Part shown: positions 1-7,509 of the stretch, piece by piece
How the letters are laid out: the number at the start of each line of letters is the position of its first letter
Numbering within the stretch: position 1 is the stretch's first letter
NCBI GenBank assembly: GCA_023258935.1
Contig: JAHFRG010000034.1
Location: 4,357-14,582 of the forward strand
DNA: 10,226 nucleotides
Direction: 5' to 3'
Origin: Betaproteobacteria bacterium
Lineage (GTDB): Bacteria; Pseudomonadota; Gammaproteobacteria; Burkholderiales; JAHFRG01
Notes under the pieces: model-generated
Seen by the model: the letters and a program-made list of their open reading frames with translations, nothing else
Databases searched by the model: none
Told to the model about the DNA's origin: nothing
Translations under genes and position numbers: made by a program

Positions 1-1982
1 AATCTTAGGAATTTTTCGCCAGCGGCCTCGGTCTCGCCTTCGACCTGCAGCACTTGATTGTGATTGCCGATATCGGGAATCACCGCGTCAACCTTGGCGA
101 GCTTTACTCCCCAAGTCTCGGCTTGGCTTGCATGAACTTCCAACCGCTTGCCGTTAAACTGCAGATCGGCAGTGATGTTTTCCACTTTTGGCCAGTCTGA
201 AGAATATTCCAGACTCACTCCGTTCGCTTTCGCCGTTACCTGCAGCAGGCCTTTGGCTTCATCAGCGAATGGAAAATCGGTGAGATCGCCCTTGAGGAGC
301 AGGCGCACGTCGCTGAATGTGCCGGTAATCGAGGCATTAGCCAGCCAGTCGCGCGTGCCTTTGTAGACCATACGAGGCAAATAGCGGTTGAGGCTGGACG
401 CTTCTACGTGGTTCAGGCTGCCGCTCAAATCAATAATGCCCGGACCCTGGCTCACCGCAATGTAATTGCCTTGCACATTTCCGCTCAAATCCGAGTTGGA
501 AAAAACCGCTTGGTTCAGGCTGAACTCCGCATGGTTGTCCCGCACCGTCCAGCCGAGCCGGGCGCTCAAGCTGTCAAATTTCAGCGCTTCCTCGAACACT
601 TTTGGCAGCACAACCCTGGCGTTATTCGTATCCATTGTGATTTGTCCGCCTTGTTCATTGCCTTGAATGGTTCCGCTAATGCCGCTGAACCCCGGCCATT
701 GTTCACGGGCATTCAAAGCGAGATTAACAAAGCGTCCCTTGATGCTGTACTGGCTAGGCATCGGCAAATTGCCGTTCCATTTCAGCGCCATATCATAGAC
801 GCTGCCCCTGGGTGAAAAGTTTACAAGCTGCTGGCGCAGTTCCTGTGGCAGCGGCAAGTGGTCGGCAAGCACAGCCAGCGGCAGAAGATCAAATGCATTG
901 GCTTTGATCTCACCGCCAAGAGGCTCCTGATCGTTTCCCAGATAAAGGCGCACCGTGAAATCCGCCGGCTTCAGGGCAATTCCACCTTGTGTGGTCAAGC
1001 TTAATTTCGTGCCCGATAATTCAAAACCACGGCTCAAGGTTTTCCACCCCAGCCTGCCGCGCAATTCGGTCAAGTCCATTTCCGGAAGATCGGGACGAAG
1101 TCGCGTTTTGACCTTGCTCAAATACACATCGGCAGCAGCCTCCTGGATATGTGCATCTTTCAAAGTCAGCGATACACGCAGCGCACCCGTGCCATTCCGC
1201 ACTTCGATTGGATAAGGCAGCCAGATGCGCCACGCTGCGATATCTGCGTAATCGAATTGCGCGGACATCGTGCCCTGCCATTTGGCCAAATCATCCGGAT
1301 CCACACCGTAACCGGTAAAGTCGCCCTTGACTTCGAGAGGCGCAGCAAGAATAGCCGGAGGAGTGGCTTGCAGGCTAAAGAGATGGTGATTCCCTTTGTT
1401 GTCCAGGCGCAGCGTGACGCTTGTCAATTTCAGCTGCGGCGCCGAAAGTTTCTCGTCCTGCCAAAGAATCGTGGCATCGCGAATGACCAGGTGCCTCTGT
1501 TTCAACAGCCAATCACCAAAATCCGTCCCCCCCGTATTCTGGCCGAGCGCAACCCCAGCCACATATATCACCCCCTGGGAATTACGCAGGATGCTTAATT
1601 GCGGCTGTTCGAATTCCAGCAAATGCAAACGCACTTCACCCGTTGTCAGCGTAAACCAGGATAAGGTGGCCGCAACGCGGTTCAGCGCCAGCGCGGGACG
1701 CCCTGCCTGGTCAAATACCTGAACATCGTCAAGCGAAAGATGCGGGCGCAACTCAGCCCAATCCGCGGTGATTTTGCCGATGGTGATGCGCTGTCCTGCG
1801 GCGCGGCTGGCCGCTTGCGCAATACTGTCGCGGTAGTTATCGATATTCGGCAAAAACCAGTAGTGCAGCGCCAGCACCGTGGTTACCAAGGCAAAACCCG
1901 CCAGCAACAAGCAGGCAAAGAAAATCCGTTTCAGCCAACCACGAATTGGGCCAATCTTGAGTAAAAGCGGGGTTTTCGTCAT
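1..1982 (-). CDS. yhdP: YhdP-family AsmA-like envelope protein, N-terminal half (partial)
   Basis: An open frame on the minus strand runs from an ATG whose complement lies at 1980-1982 to the left edge, about 660 codons without a stop. The product begins MTKTPLLLKIG and has one hydrophobic membrane segment at about residues 19-41 (FFACLLLAGFALVTTVLALHY). The rest is a long, beta-rich, soluble stretch. Family-like features are a segment near residue 45 (NIDNYRDSI), then LSLDDVQVFD followed by GRPAL, and near the edge VEGETEAAGEKFLRF. E. coli YhdP is about 1,270 residues, so roughly half is present. In E. coli, YhdP, TamB and YdbH are inner-membrane-anchored bridge proteins that move phospholipids to the outer membrane; the same role here is inferred. 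No clear Shine-Dalgarno precedes the start. It is divergent from glnE, with 138 bases between the start codons. TamB or another AsmA-type protein is the alternative, but the sequence wording and glnE neighbour favour YhdP. Confidence 0.86.
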   Translation of the reverse strand, partial: MTKTPLLLKIGPIRGWLKRIFFACLLLAGFALVTTVLALHYWFLPNIDNYRDSIAQAASRAAGQRITIGKITADWAELRPHLSLDDVQVFDQAGRPALALNRVAATLSWFTLTTGEVRLHLLEFEQPQLSILRNSQGVIYVAGVALGQNTGGTDFGDWLLKQRHLVIRDATILWQDEKLSAPQLKLTSVTLRLDNKGNHHLFSLQATPPAILAAPLEVKGDFTGYGVDPDDLAKWQGTMSAQFDYADIAAWRIWLPYPIEVRNGTGALRVSLTLKDAHIQEAAADVYLSKVKTRLRPDLPEMDLTELRGRLGWKTLSRGFELSGTKLSLTTQGGIALKPADFTVRLYLGNDQEPLGGEIKANAFDLLPLAVLADHLPLPQELRQQLVNFSPRGSVYDMALKWNGNLPMPSQYSIKGRFVNLALNAREQWPGFSGISGTIQGNEQGGQITMDTNNARVVLPKVFEEALKFDSLSARLGWTVRDNHAEFSLNQAVFSNSDLSGNVQGNYIAVSQGPGIIDLSGSLNHVEASSLNRYLPRMVYKGTRDWLANASITGTFSDVRLLLKGDLTDFPFADEAKGLLQVTAKANGVSLEYSSDWPKVENITADLQFNGKRLEVHASQAETWGVKLAKVDAVIPDIGNHNQVLQVEGETEAAGEKFLR

Positions 1983-2120
1983 CGTAGAGTTTGCTAAGCG
2001 CGCTCTAGAGACAATAAAATATCAACTCGGTTGCAATAAAACGGTGATTTGTTTTCAACCGCGCCATGTCTTGTCCACGAGCCACTCAGCATAAATTTGC
2101 ATTGTAACGCGATTCTCAGC
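1983..2120. promoter_or_regulatory. Divergent intergenic region between yhdP and glnE
   Basis: This 138-base gap must carry the start signals for both outward-facing genes. It is richer in A+T than the flanking genes, with an AT-rich stretch around 2010-2055. I can find only weak sigma-70-like hexamers: TTGTCC followed by TAAATT about 15 bases later on the plus strand, and TTGCAA followed by TATTGT about 14 bases later on the minus strand. Neither has good spacing, so I do not assign exact promoters. No obvious operator palindrome is seen. Confidence 0.4.
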
Positions 2121-4817
2121 ATGCATATACCGGGAAAGTCAGATTCCGCCTTGTTAAAAGAAGATGAGCGCCTGCTGGAGCGCGCGCTGGATTTCAGCCG
2201 TTACGCGAAGCAGCTATTGCACCGCCAGCCGGAACTCAAAGATTCGCTGCTCAAAAATCTGCACGCACCGTTTACAGTTCAGCAAATGCGCGTATTGCTG
2301 AACCCGGTGCAGAATGAAGTCGAACTCTTCCACATGCTGCGTGATTTGCGCGGCCAGGTCATGCTGCGCCTCATCATGCGCGACCTGTGCGCCTTGGCCG
2401 ACCTCAGCGAAGTGACCCGCACTACAACCAGTCTTGCCGAGGAAACGCTCAACTTCGCCCTCACTCACCTTAACGCGTGGATGCAGCAGGACTATGGCAT
2501 CCCCATGGGCTCAGACAGCAGTGAACCGCAGGAATTGCTGGTCATCGGCATGGGCAAACTCGGAGGCGGCGAACTCAATGTTTCTTCCGACATCGATCTT
2601 GTTTTCGTATACCCGGAGGAAGGCGTTACCAGCGGCCCGCGTTCGATCAGCAATCATGAATATTTTGACAGGCTCTGTCGCAAGCTGATTGCCGCAATCA
2701 GCGCAATGACCGAGAACGGTTTTGTATTCCGCGTCGACACGCGGCTGCGCCCTTACGGCGAAAGCGGGCCGTTGGCCGTGAGCTTTGCCATGCTGGAAAA
2801 CTATTTCATCACCCAGGGGCGCGAATGGGAGCGTTATGCCTGGATCAAGGCGCGCGTGGTGTGCGGCAATCGTGGCGAGGAACTCATGCAACTCGCGCGC
2901 CCTTTTGTGTTCCGCAAGTACCTCGACTATGCCGCATTCAATTCGATGCGCGGCTTGCATGGACAAGTGCGTCAAGAAGTGCAGCGACGCGACATGAGCG
3001 AGAACATCAAGCTCGGGCCGGGTGGCATACGTGAAATTGAATTTCTCGCGCAAGTTTTTCAATTGATCCGTGGGGGTCGCGAAAGCGAATTGCGCATCCG
3101 CCCGACACTCGCCGTGCTGGAAAAGCTCGTCGGCCTTAATTTGTTGCCCGAACAGGCCGCCGGGGAATTACGCGATGCATATGTTTTCCTGCGCAACCTG
3201 GAGCACCGCTTGCAATATCTCGATGATGATCAAACCCAATCATTGCCCAACAACGAGCAGGATCGGACGTTGATTGCCAAGGCGATGGGTTTCGACGGCT
3301 TTGAAGCATTTTTGCGGCAGCTTGATACGCACCGCGCCAGGGTCAGCCTGCATTTCGAGCAAGTGTTTGCCGCGCCCCAAATCACATCTCATCCGTTGCT
3401 TGCTTTATGGGAAGGATCCTACACCGACGAAGAGGCGGTCAAGCACCTCACGGGGCTCGGCTATCGCGATCCGCAGCAAATTGTGCTGCGCCTGAAAAAT
3501 ATCAGGCATAGCAGCCGTTACAGGCAGATGCCCGCCACCACCCAGTCGCGCCTCGATGCCCTGATGCCCGCCATGATTGAAGCAGCGGCACCTTTCGGCG
3601 ATGCAGCTCTGGAACGCCTTCTGCTGCTTACCGAAAGCATCGGCCGTCGCGAATCCTATCTGGCGCTGTTGCTGGAATACCCGCAAGCGCTGCAAAGCCT
3701 GGCAAAACTCTGCGGTGCGAGTTCCTGGGCCGCGCAATATTTGGCGCAGCATCCGCTGGTGATGGATGAACTGCTGGATCCGCACACGCTTTACTCCCCC
3801 CCCAATTGGCCGCGCCTGCAAGCCGCGTTGAGCGCGCAATTGCTGGAGGCCGACATCGAGCAGCAAATGGACATCCTGCGGCAGTTTCATCATGCCCAGG
3901 TATTTCACCTCGTGGCGCAAGACTTGGCAGGATTATTGGCGCTGGAGACGCTAAGCGATCATTTGAGTGATCTCGCTGACCTGATTCTGAAGTGGGTGTT
4001 GCGCTTATGCTGGGAGGGACTGCGCCAGAAGCACCGCGATGAGCCGTACTTCGCCATCATCGGCTACGGAAAGCTGGGCGGCAAGGAACTCGGCTATGCT
4101 TCCGATTTGGATTTAATTTTCCTCTACGACGACGAACATCCCGAAGCTCAGGCAGTGTACGCCAGGCTGGCGCAACGCATTAACAGCTGGCTTACCAGCT
4201 ACACCGCAGCGGGGATTCTTTACGACACAGACTTGCGGTTACGCCCCGACGGCGCCAGCGGCCTGCTGGTGAGCGGAATTGCCGCATTCAGCGAATATCA
4301 ACGGCTGCATGCCTGGGTATGGGAACACCAGGCACTGACCCGCGGACGCTTCGTCGCGGGAAATCAGCAAGTCGGAAACCGCTTCGAGGCAATCCGCAAA
4401 GAGGTGCTTTGCGCAAAGCGGGATCTGGCAAAGCTGCGCAGCGAAATTCTGAATATGCGCAACAAAATGCTGGGGGCCCATCCTAACGCGAGCGGCCTGT
4501 TTGATCTCAAGCACGACCGCGGAGGTATTATTGATGTGGAATTCATCGTGCAATACGTGGTGCTGGGGTATGCGCATGCCCACCCGGTTTTGACCGGCAA
4601 CATCGGCAATCTGGCTTTACTGAAACTGGCAGCAGAACTCAAGCTGCTTCCTGCCGATCTCACTGAGCAAGTGCGAAACGGCTACCGGGAATTCCGCCGC
4701 TTGCAGCATGGCCTGCGATTGAACAACGAAAAATACACTAGAGTGGAAGCTTCCGCGGTCAAAGAGCAACGCGAGGCAGTACTCACGCTCTGGGACCGGG
4801 TATTTAACCGCGAATAA
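2121..4817 (+). CDS. glnE: Bifunctional glutamine synthetase adenylyltransferase / adenylyl-removing enzyme
   Basis: GlnE attaches AMP to glutamine synthetase when nitrogen is plentiful and removes it by phosphorolysis when nitrogen is scarce, under control of PII (GlnB) and glutamine. The 898-residue product has the expected duplicated nucleotidyltransferase architecture. The N-terminal adenylyl-removase half carries GMGKLGGGELNVSSDIDL with metal ligands D157 and D159, then RVDTRLRPYGESG with D206. It is followed by the helical segment KLGPGGIREIEFLAQV. The C-terminal adenylyltransferase half repeats this with GYGKLGGKELGYASDLDL (D662, D664), DTDLRLRPDGASG (D704) and the closing DRGGIIDVEFIVQ. 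All catalytic aspartates of both halves are present, so both activities should be intact. E. coli GlnE is 946 residues, so the length is normal. I chose ATG 2121; an in-frame ATG at 2049 would add 24 residues unlike the family. No strong ribosome-binding site precedes either start. The stop codon directly abuts that of the convergent cyclase gene. Confidence 0.97.
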   Translation: MHIPGKSDSALLKEDERLLERALDFSRYAKQLLHRQPELKDSLLKNLHAPFTVQQMRVLLNPVQNEVELFHMLRDLRGQVMLRLIMRDLCALADLSEVTRTTTSLAEETLNFALTHLNAWMQQDYGIPMGSDSSEPQELLVIGMGKLGGGELNVSSDIDLVFVYPEEGVTSGPRSISNHEYFDRLCRKLIAAISAMTENGFVFRVDTRLRPYGESGPLAVSFAMLENYFITQGREWERYAWIKARVVCGNRGEELMQLARPFVFRKYLDYAAFNSMRGLHGQVRQEVQRRDMSENIKLGPGGIREIEFLAQVFQLIRGGRESELRIRPTLAVLEKLVGLNLLPEQAAGELRDAYVFLRNLEHRLQYLDDDQTQSLPNNEQDRTLIAKAMGFDGFEAFLRQLDTHRARVSLHFEQVFAAPQITSHPLLALWEGSYTDEEAVKHLTGLGYRDPQQIVLRLKNIRHSSRYRQMPATTQSRLDALMPAMIEAAAPFGDAALERLLLLTESIGRRESYLALLLEYPQALQSLAKLCGASSWAAQYLAQHPLVMDELLDPHTLYSPPNWPRLQAALSAQLLEADIEQQMDILRQFHHAQVFHLVAQDLAGLLALETLSDHLSDLADLILKWVLRLCWEGLRQKHRDEPYFAIIGYGKLGGKELGYASDLDLIFLYDDEHPEAQAVYARLAQRINSWLTSYTAAGILYDTDLRLRPDGASGLLVSGIAAFSEYQRLHAWVWEHQALTRGRFVAGNQQVGNRFEAIRKEVLCAKRDLAKLRSEILNMRNKMLGAHPNASGLFDLKHDRGGIIDVEFIVQYVVLGYAHAHPVLTGNIGNLALLKLAAELKLLPADLTEQVRNGYREFRRLQHGLRLNNEKYTRVEASAVKEQREAVLTLWDRVFNRE

Positions 4818-6098
4818 TTATTTTCCGGAAAGCTGGTAAACCGTTACCTTGCCTTTGCCTTTGAGTTCCATGACGTTCGGCTGCCCGAACGAGAAACGGC
4901 CATTGAGCCGACGGTAAGTGGTTTCATCAACCTGGATGGTGCCCGCAACCGCTTCCGAAGTAATGCGGCTTGCCAGATTGACGGTGGGGCCCCACAGGTC
5001 GTATATAAGGCGCTTCTCGGTTTTGATCACTCCCGCCACCGCCGGGCCGGTAGCGATACCGATGTGAATCTTCAATTTTTGGTGGCTCAATGTCGGATGC
5101 TGTCTTATCAGATCAAGCATGTCCAGCGCCATATTGGCAACCGCATTAGCGTAATCGACTCGCTCATCGGTAAGACCCCCGGCCACCATATAGGCATCGC
5201 CGATGGTCTTGATTTTCTCCAGCTCATATTTATCCGTCAGCCTGTCGAATTCTAAAAAAACATCATCAAGCAGTTTCACCACGTGCTTGGGCGGCATGCT
5301 TTCGGCAAGCCAAGTGAAATCCACGAGGTCGGCAAACATTACAGTGACGTCCTCGTATCCATCAGCGATAGTCTTCTCGCCCGCCTTAAGGCGCGCAGCG
5401 ATATGCCCTGGCAGAATTTTGAGCAGCAACTCTTCCGATTTCTGCCGCTCGGACTCGATCAGGAGACTCTTTTCACCGAGTTCCTCCTGAAACATTTCTT
5501 TTTTCCGGACGAAGTAAAAGATCATTAAATAAACGATGGTCGAAAGAATTAAGAAGTTCAGAACAAAAAACACCGAGATGGTTTGCATCGGCAAGCCGGT
5601 CACCATCCCTTCCGCAAGGAAGTAGTCAAACACCCCCGAGATCACAGTGAGCACCAGATAGGCCACAAACCAGGGAATCGACTCTTTTACCCCCTGAAAA
5701 ATCATCACCCCCATCGGCGCCAGCAAAGCCAGCAGCACGATGCCGCTGGATCTGATGAAGTTCATCTCGGGGCCCCATTGAACGATGAAAGGCACAAACA
5801 TGAACAGTAAGAACTGGAAAGAACGGAATAAACCGAAATTTTTAGTTTTCCTATAAATCAGCAGGGTCAGCAAGGAAATGATTAGATAGGCCACCGGGAT
5901 AGGGAACGGAAAGCGCAAGCCTCTAATCCAGTAAATCGCGGGCCAAACCCATGCAACCACGTTCATCAGCAAGCAAAACATCAGCAGCCATTTCTTGCGC
6001 CACTTCTCGTCTTCGGTATCAGACGGGCTGAAGAATGATTGAACCAGACGCTCCAGAATATCGCCGGAATTGGTCTTTGCTTGTGCCTGATCGGGCAT
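4818..6098 (-). CDS. Membrane-bound class III adenylate cyclase
   Basis: The 426-residue product should make cyclic AMP from ATP at the inner membrane. Residues 1-35 are a charged cytoplasmic leader. About six hydrophobic segments follow (roughly 37-58, 65-82, 94-108, 117-136, 141-161, 173-197). A short helical linker comes next (about 200-240, with the usual LLLKILPGHIAARLKAGEKT wording), then the catalytic domain from about 248 to the end. The metal-binding aspartates are D257 (VMFADLVDFT) and D301 (KTIGDAYMVAGG). K297 and D367 (YDLWG) are the adenine-choosing residues; guanylate cyclases usually carry E and C there. N374 and R378 (TVNLASR) complete the catalytic set, so the enzyme should be active as a homodimer. 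An oddity is D260 where most relatives have glycine (FT preceded by D, not G). No recognisable ligand-binding sensor domain is visible, so the membrane bundle itself may be the sensor. The gene lies opposite to its neighbours and its membrane half looks more A+T-rich than glnE or ilvE. ATG 6098 has only a weak ribosome-binding site. Confidence 0.94.
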   Translation of the reverse strand: MPDQAQAKTNSGDILERLVQSFFSPSDTEDEKWRKKWLLMFCLLMNVVAWVWPAIYWIRGLRFPFPIPVAYLIISLLTLLIYRKTKNFGLFRSFQFLLFMFVPFIVQWGPEMNFIRSSGIVLLALLAPMGVMIFQGVKESIPWFVAYLVLTVISGVFDYFLAEGMVTGLPMQTISVFFVLNFLILSTIVYLMIFYFVRKKEMFQEELGEKSLLIESERQKSEELLLKILPGHIAARLKAGEKTIADGYEDVTVMFADLVDFTWLAESMPPKHVVKLLDDVFLEFDRLTDKYELEKIKTIGDAYMVAGGLTDERVDYANAVANMALDMLDLIRQHPTLSHQKLKIHIGIATGPAVAGVIKTEKRLIYDLWGPTVNLASRITSEAVAGTIQVDETTYRRLNGRFSFGQPNVMELKGKGKVTVYQLSGK

Positions 6099-6201
6099 GA
6101 GAGTTGTTGTTGGTAAGAACTTTGGTTATGGGGTTTCTAGGTTAATCTATTGACTGGATGCCGGTCAAGACGAGTTTGCGAATCACCATTCTTGGGGAAC
6201 C

Positions 6202-6230
6202 TCATCACTCGGCAAAAAATACGCTAGAAT
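6202..6230 (+). promoter_or_regulatory. Candidate sigma-70 promoter of ilvE
   Basis: TAGAAT at 6225-6230 matches the -10 consensus at five of six positions. It would place the transcription start near 6237, giving a leader of about 22 bases to the ilvE ATG. The hexamer 17 bases upstream (TCATCA, 6202-6207) is a weak -35 with three matches. The -10 lies in a small inverted repeat, CGCTA-GAA-TAGCG (6222-6234), which could be incidental or an operator. The leader is too short for a leader-peptide attenuator of the kind found in some branched-chain amino-acid operons. Confidence 0.45.
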
Positions 6231-6246
6231 AGCGCGTCTAATTTAT

Positions 6247-6252
6247 GGAGAG
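6247..6252 (+). promoter_or_regulatory. Ribosome-binding site of ilvE
   Basis: GGAGAG lies six bases before the ATG at 6259. This decides that start over the second in-frame ATG at 6265, for which the spacing would be 12 bases. Confidence 0.75.
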
Positions 6253-6258
6253 ATTGCC

Positions 6259-7179
6259 ATGTCCATGGCCGACCGCGATGGTCATATTTGGTATGACGGC
6301 AAGCTGGTGCCGTGGCGCAAAGCCACCACCCACGTGCTTACCCACTCGCTGCATTACGGTCTGGCGGTGTTTGAGGGCGTGCGCGCCTATAAAACCGTTA
6401 CCGGCACTGCCATCTTCAGGCTTAAGGAGCATATAGAGCGGCTGTATAACTCGGCGCACATTTACATGATGAAAATTCCTTACGACAAGAAAACCATCTT
6501 GGATGCACAAATAGAAGTGGTGCGCGCCAACAAGCTTACCGAGTGCTATATCCGGCCGATCGCGTTTTACGGTTCGGAGAAAATGGGGCTTTCGACAAAA
6601 GGTGTCAAAGTACACCTTGCTATTGCCGCTTGGCCGTGGGGAACATATTTGGGCACGGAAGGGCTGGCAAAAGGCATCCGCGTCAAAACCTCGTCCTTTG
6701 CGCGCCATCATGTCAATGTGACCATGTGCCGCGCCAAATACTCCGGCACTTACGCCAACTCCATCCTCGCCAACACTGAAGCGACCGAGCTGGGCTATGA
6801 TGAAGCGCTGTTGCTGGATGTGGACGGCTTTGTCGCCGAAGGCGCTGGGGAAAACCTGTTCATCGTCAAAAACGGCAAGCTGTACGAGCCGGAACTCACC
6901 TCGGCGCTTGTCGGCATTACCCGCGATGCGGTAATTACGCTGGCGTGCGAGGCGGGTTACGAAGTTTCTGCAAAGCGCATCACGCGCGATGATGTCTACA
7001 CAGCCGACGAAGCGTTTTTCACAGGCACTGCGGCTGAAGTGACGCCGATCCGCGAACTGGACAACCGCAAAATCGGCTCCGGCAAGCGCGGCCCGGTCAC
7101 TGCGAAGCTGCAGGCGATGTTTTTCGATTGCGTGACCGGCAAGTCGAAAAAACACCGCGACTGGCTCACTCCGGTTTGA
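6259..7179 (+). CDS. ilvE: Branched-chain amino-acid aminotransferase
   Basis: IlvE is the PLP-dependent class IV aminotransferase that carries out the last step of valine, isoleucine and leucine synthesis, using glutamate as amino donor, in the cytoplasm. The 306-residue product has the usual family length. Visible hallmarks are LHYGLAVFEGVRAY (residues about 31-44), YIRPIAFYG (97-105), the PLP-binding lysine K160 (CRAKYSGTYANS), and LDVDGFVAEGAGENLF with E194, the residue expected to contact the cofactor ring nitrogen. Near the C-terminus, FFTGTAAEVTPI is typical of the IlvE branch and separates it from D-amino-acid transaminase and PabC. The start at 6259 is supported by a good ribosome-binding site. 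The zinc-finger gene follows after ten bases, so the two are probably co-transcribed. Glutamate dependence gives a loose metabolic link to glnE, but the cyclase gene now separates the two. Confidence 0.97.
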   Translation: MSMADRDGHIWYDGKLVPWRKATTHVLTHSLHYGLAVFEGVRAYKTVTGTAIFRLKEHIERLYNSAHIYMMKIPYDKKTILDAQIEVVRANKLTECYIRPIAFYGSEKMGLSTKGVKVHLAIAAWPWGTYLGTEGLAKGIRVKTSSFARHHVNVTMCRAKYSGTYANSILANTEATELGYDEALLLDVDGFVAEGAGENLFIVKNGKLYEPELTSALVGITRDAVITLACEAGYEVSAKRITRDDVYTADEAFFTGTAAEVTPIRELDNRKIGSGKRGPVTAKLQAMFFDCVTGKSKKHRDWLTPV

Positions 7180-7185
7180 GGGGGA
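7178..7185 (+). promoter_or_regulatory. Ribosome-binding site of the zinc-finger gene, overlapping the ilvE stop
   Basis: GAGGGGGA includes the last two bases of the ilvE stop codon and ends four bases before the GTG start at 7190. It is the strongest Shine-Dalgarno in the window. It supports the GTG start and suggests that translation of the small gene is linked to ilvE. Confidence 0.7.
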
Positions 7186-7189
7186 TTGC

Positions 7190-7396
7190 GTGCCGCAAGA
7201 ACAGACTGTCAACAAAGCCCGCCATATCGAAGTCACGGCAAAGGATTTGCCGTTGCATTGCCCGATGCCCTCACAGCTGTTGTGGAACTCCCACCCTCGC
7301 GTATTTTTGCCAATAGAGGAAACCGGCGAAGCCCTTTGCCCTTACTGCGGCACGCGCTACATCCTCAAGGATGGGGCGATTCCCGGGAAACATTAG
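7190..7396 (+). CDS. Small CHCC-type zinc-finger protein
   Basis: This 68-residue protein starts at GTG 7190. It has the C-x10-H-x14-C-x2-C pattern of the zf-CHCC family: C24, H35, C50 and C53, the last pair within LCPYCGTRYIL. The pattern fits one bound zinc. The eukaryotic relative of this fold is the NDUFS6 accessory subunit of respiratory complex I. Bacterial members are short stand-alone proteins of unproven function, so I assign none. The gene begins ten bases after the ilvE stop with its own strong ribosome-binding site and is probably in the same transcript. It ends four bases before a hairpin repeat. The four spaced metal ligands make this a real gene despite its size. Confidence 0.87.
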   Translation: MPQEQTVNKARHIEVTAKDLPLHCPMPSQLLWNSHPRVFLPIEETGEALCPYCGTRYILKDGAIPGKH

Positions 7397-7400
7397 ATCT

Positions 7401-7491
7401 TGAACCGCGGAGGACGCAGAGGGCGCAGAGGTCGCAGAGAATTTCAATTTTGGATTTGCTCTGCTCCGCGTCTCTGCGCCTCCGCGGTTAG
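7401..7491. repeat. Intergenic hairpin repeat, copy 1
   Basis: A left arm made of variants of CGCAGAG begins with AACCGCGGAGG (7403-7413). It pairs exactly with CCTCCGCGGTT at 7479-7489. CGCAGAG (7415-7421) then pairs with CTCTGCG (7472-7478) after one bulged A, and imperfect pairing continues towards an AT-rich loop at about 7441-7458. The right arm shares GCGTCTCTGCGCCTC with copy 2 at 9925-10002, and the left arm shares TGAACCGCGGAG. It lies between the zinc-finger gene and waaF, ending about 20 bases before the waaF start. Similar GCAGAG-type dispersed repeats are common in betaproteobacterial and other environmental genomes. There is no transposase. It may act as a transcript-end or processing hairpin, but no T-run follows it, so a classical rho-independent terminator is unlikely. 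Confidence 0.82.
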
Positions 7492-7509
7492 ATAATCGGT
7501 ATTTCAGCC

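Larger units (their letters stand above)
6099..6258. promoter_or_regulatory. Divergent intergenic region between cyclase gene and ilvE
   Basis: This 160-base gap separates the starts of the two outward-facing genes and must hold both promoters. On the plus strand, a good -10-like hexamer lies near its right end (listed separately). On the minus strand, a TTGACC occurs about 70 bases upstream of the cyclase start, but the hexamer at the right spacing (TTAACC) is a poor -10. The cyclase promoter therefore remains unassigned. I see no clear CRP-type palindrome of the TGTGA-N6-TCACA kind. Confidence 0.45.

Noticed and set aside
148..1964. Several plus-strand open frames of 60-149 codons
   Set aside because: They all lie opposite the continuous YhdP-like frame on the minus strand and show no family features.
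2049..2120. Upstream in-frame ATG giving glnE 24 additional residues
   Set aside because: The added peptide does not look like GlnE N-termini and has no ribosome-binding site; ATG 2121 gives a family-like length.
2511..3062. A 183-codon minus-strand open frame inside glnE
   Set aside because: It is antisense to the adenylyl-removase domain, which has intact catalytic motifs, and encodes nothing recognisable.
6099..6258. A CRP binding site or an attenuator leader before ilvE
   Set aside because: No TGTGA/TCACA pair was seen, and the predicted leader is too short to encode a regulatory peptide.
6238..7236. A 332-codon open frame on the minus strand across ilvE
   Set aside because: It is antisense to a gene with clear IlvE motifs, its predicted product shows no recognisable domain, and long antisense frames are expected in GC-rich genes.
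7401..7491. Repeat copy 1 as a CRISPR array or a rho-independent terminator
   Set aside because: The repeated CGCAGAG units form hairpin arms without unique spacers, and there is no T-run after the stem.
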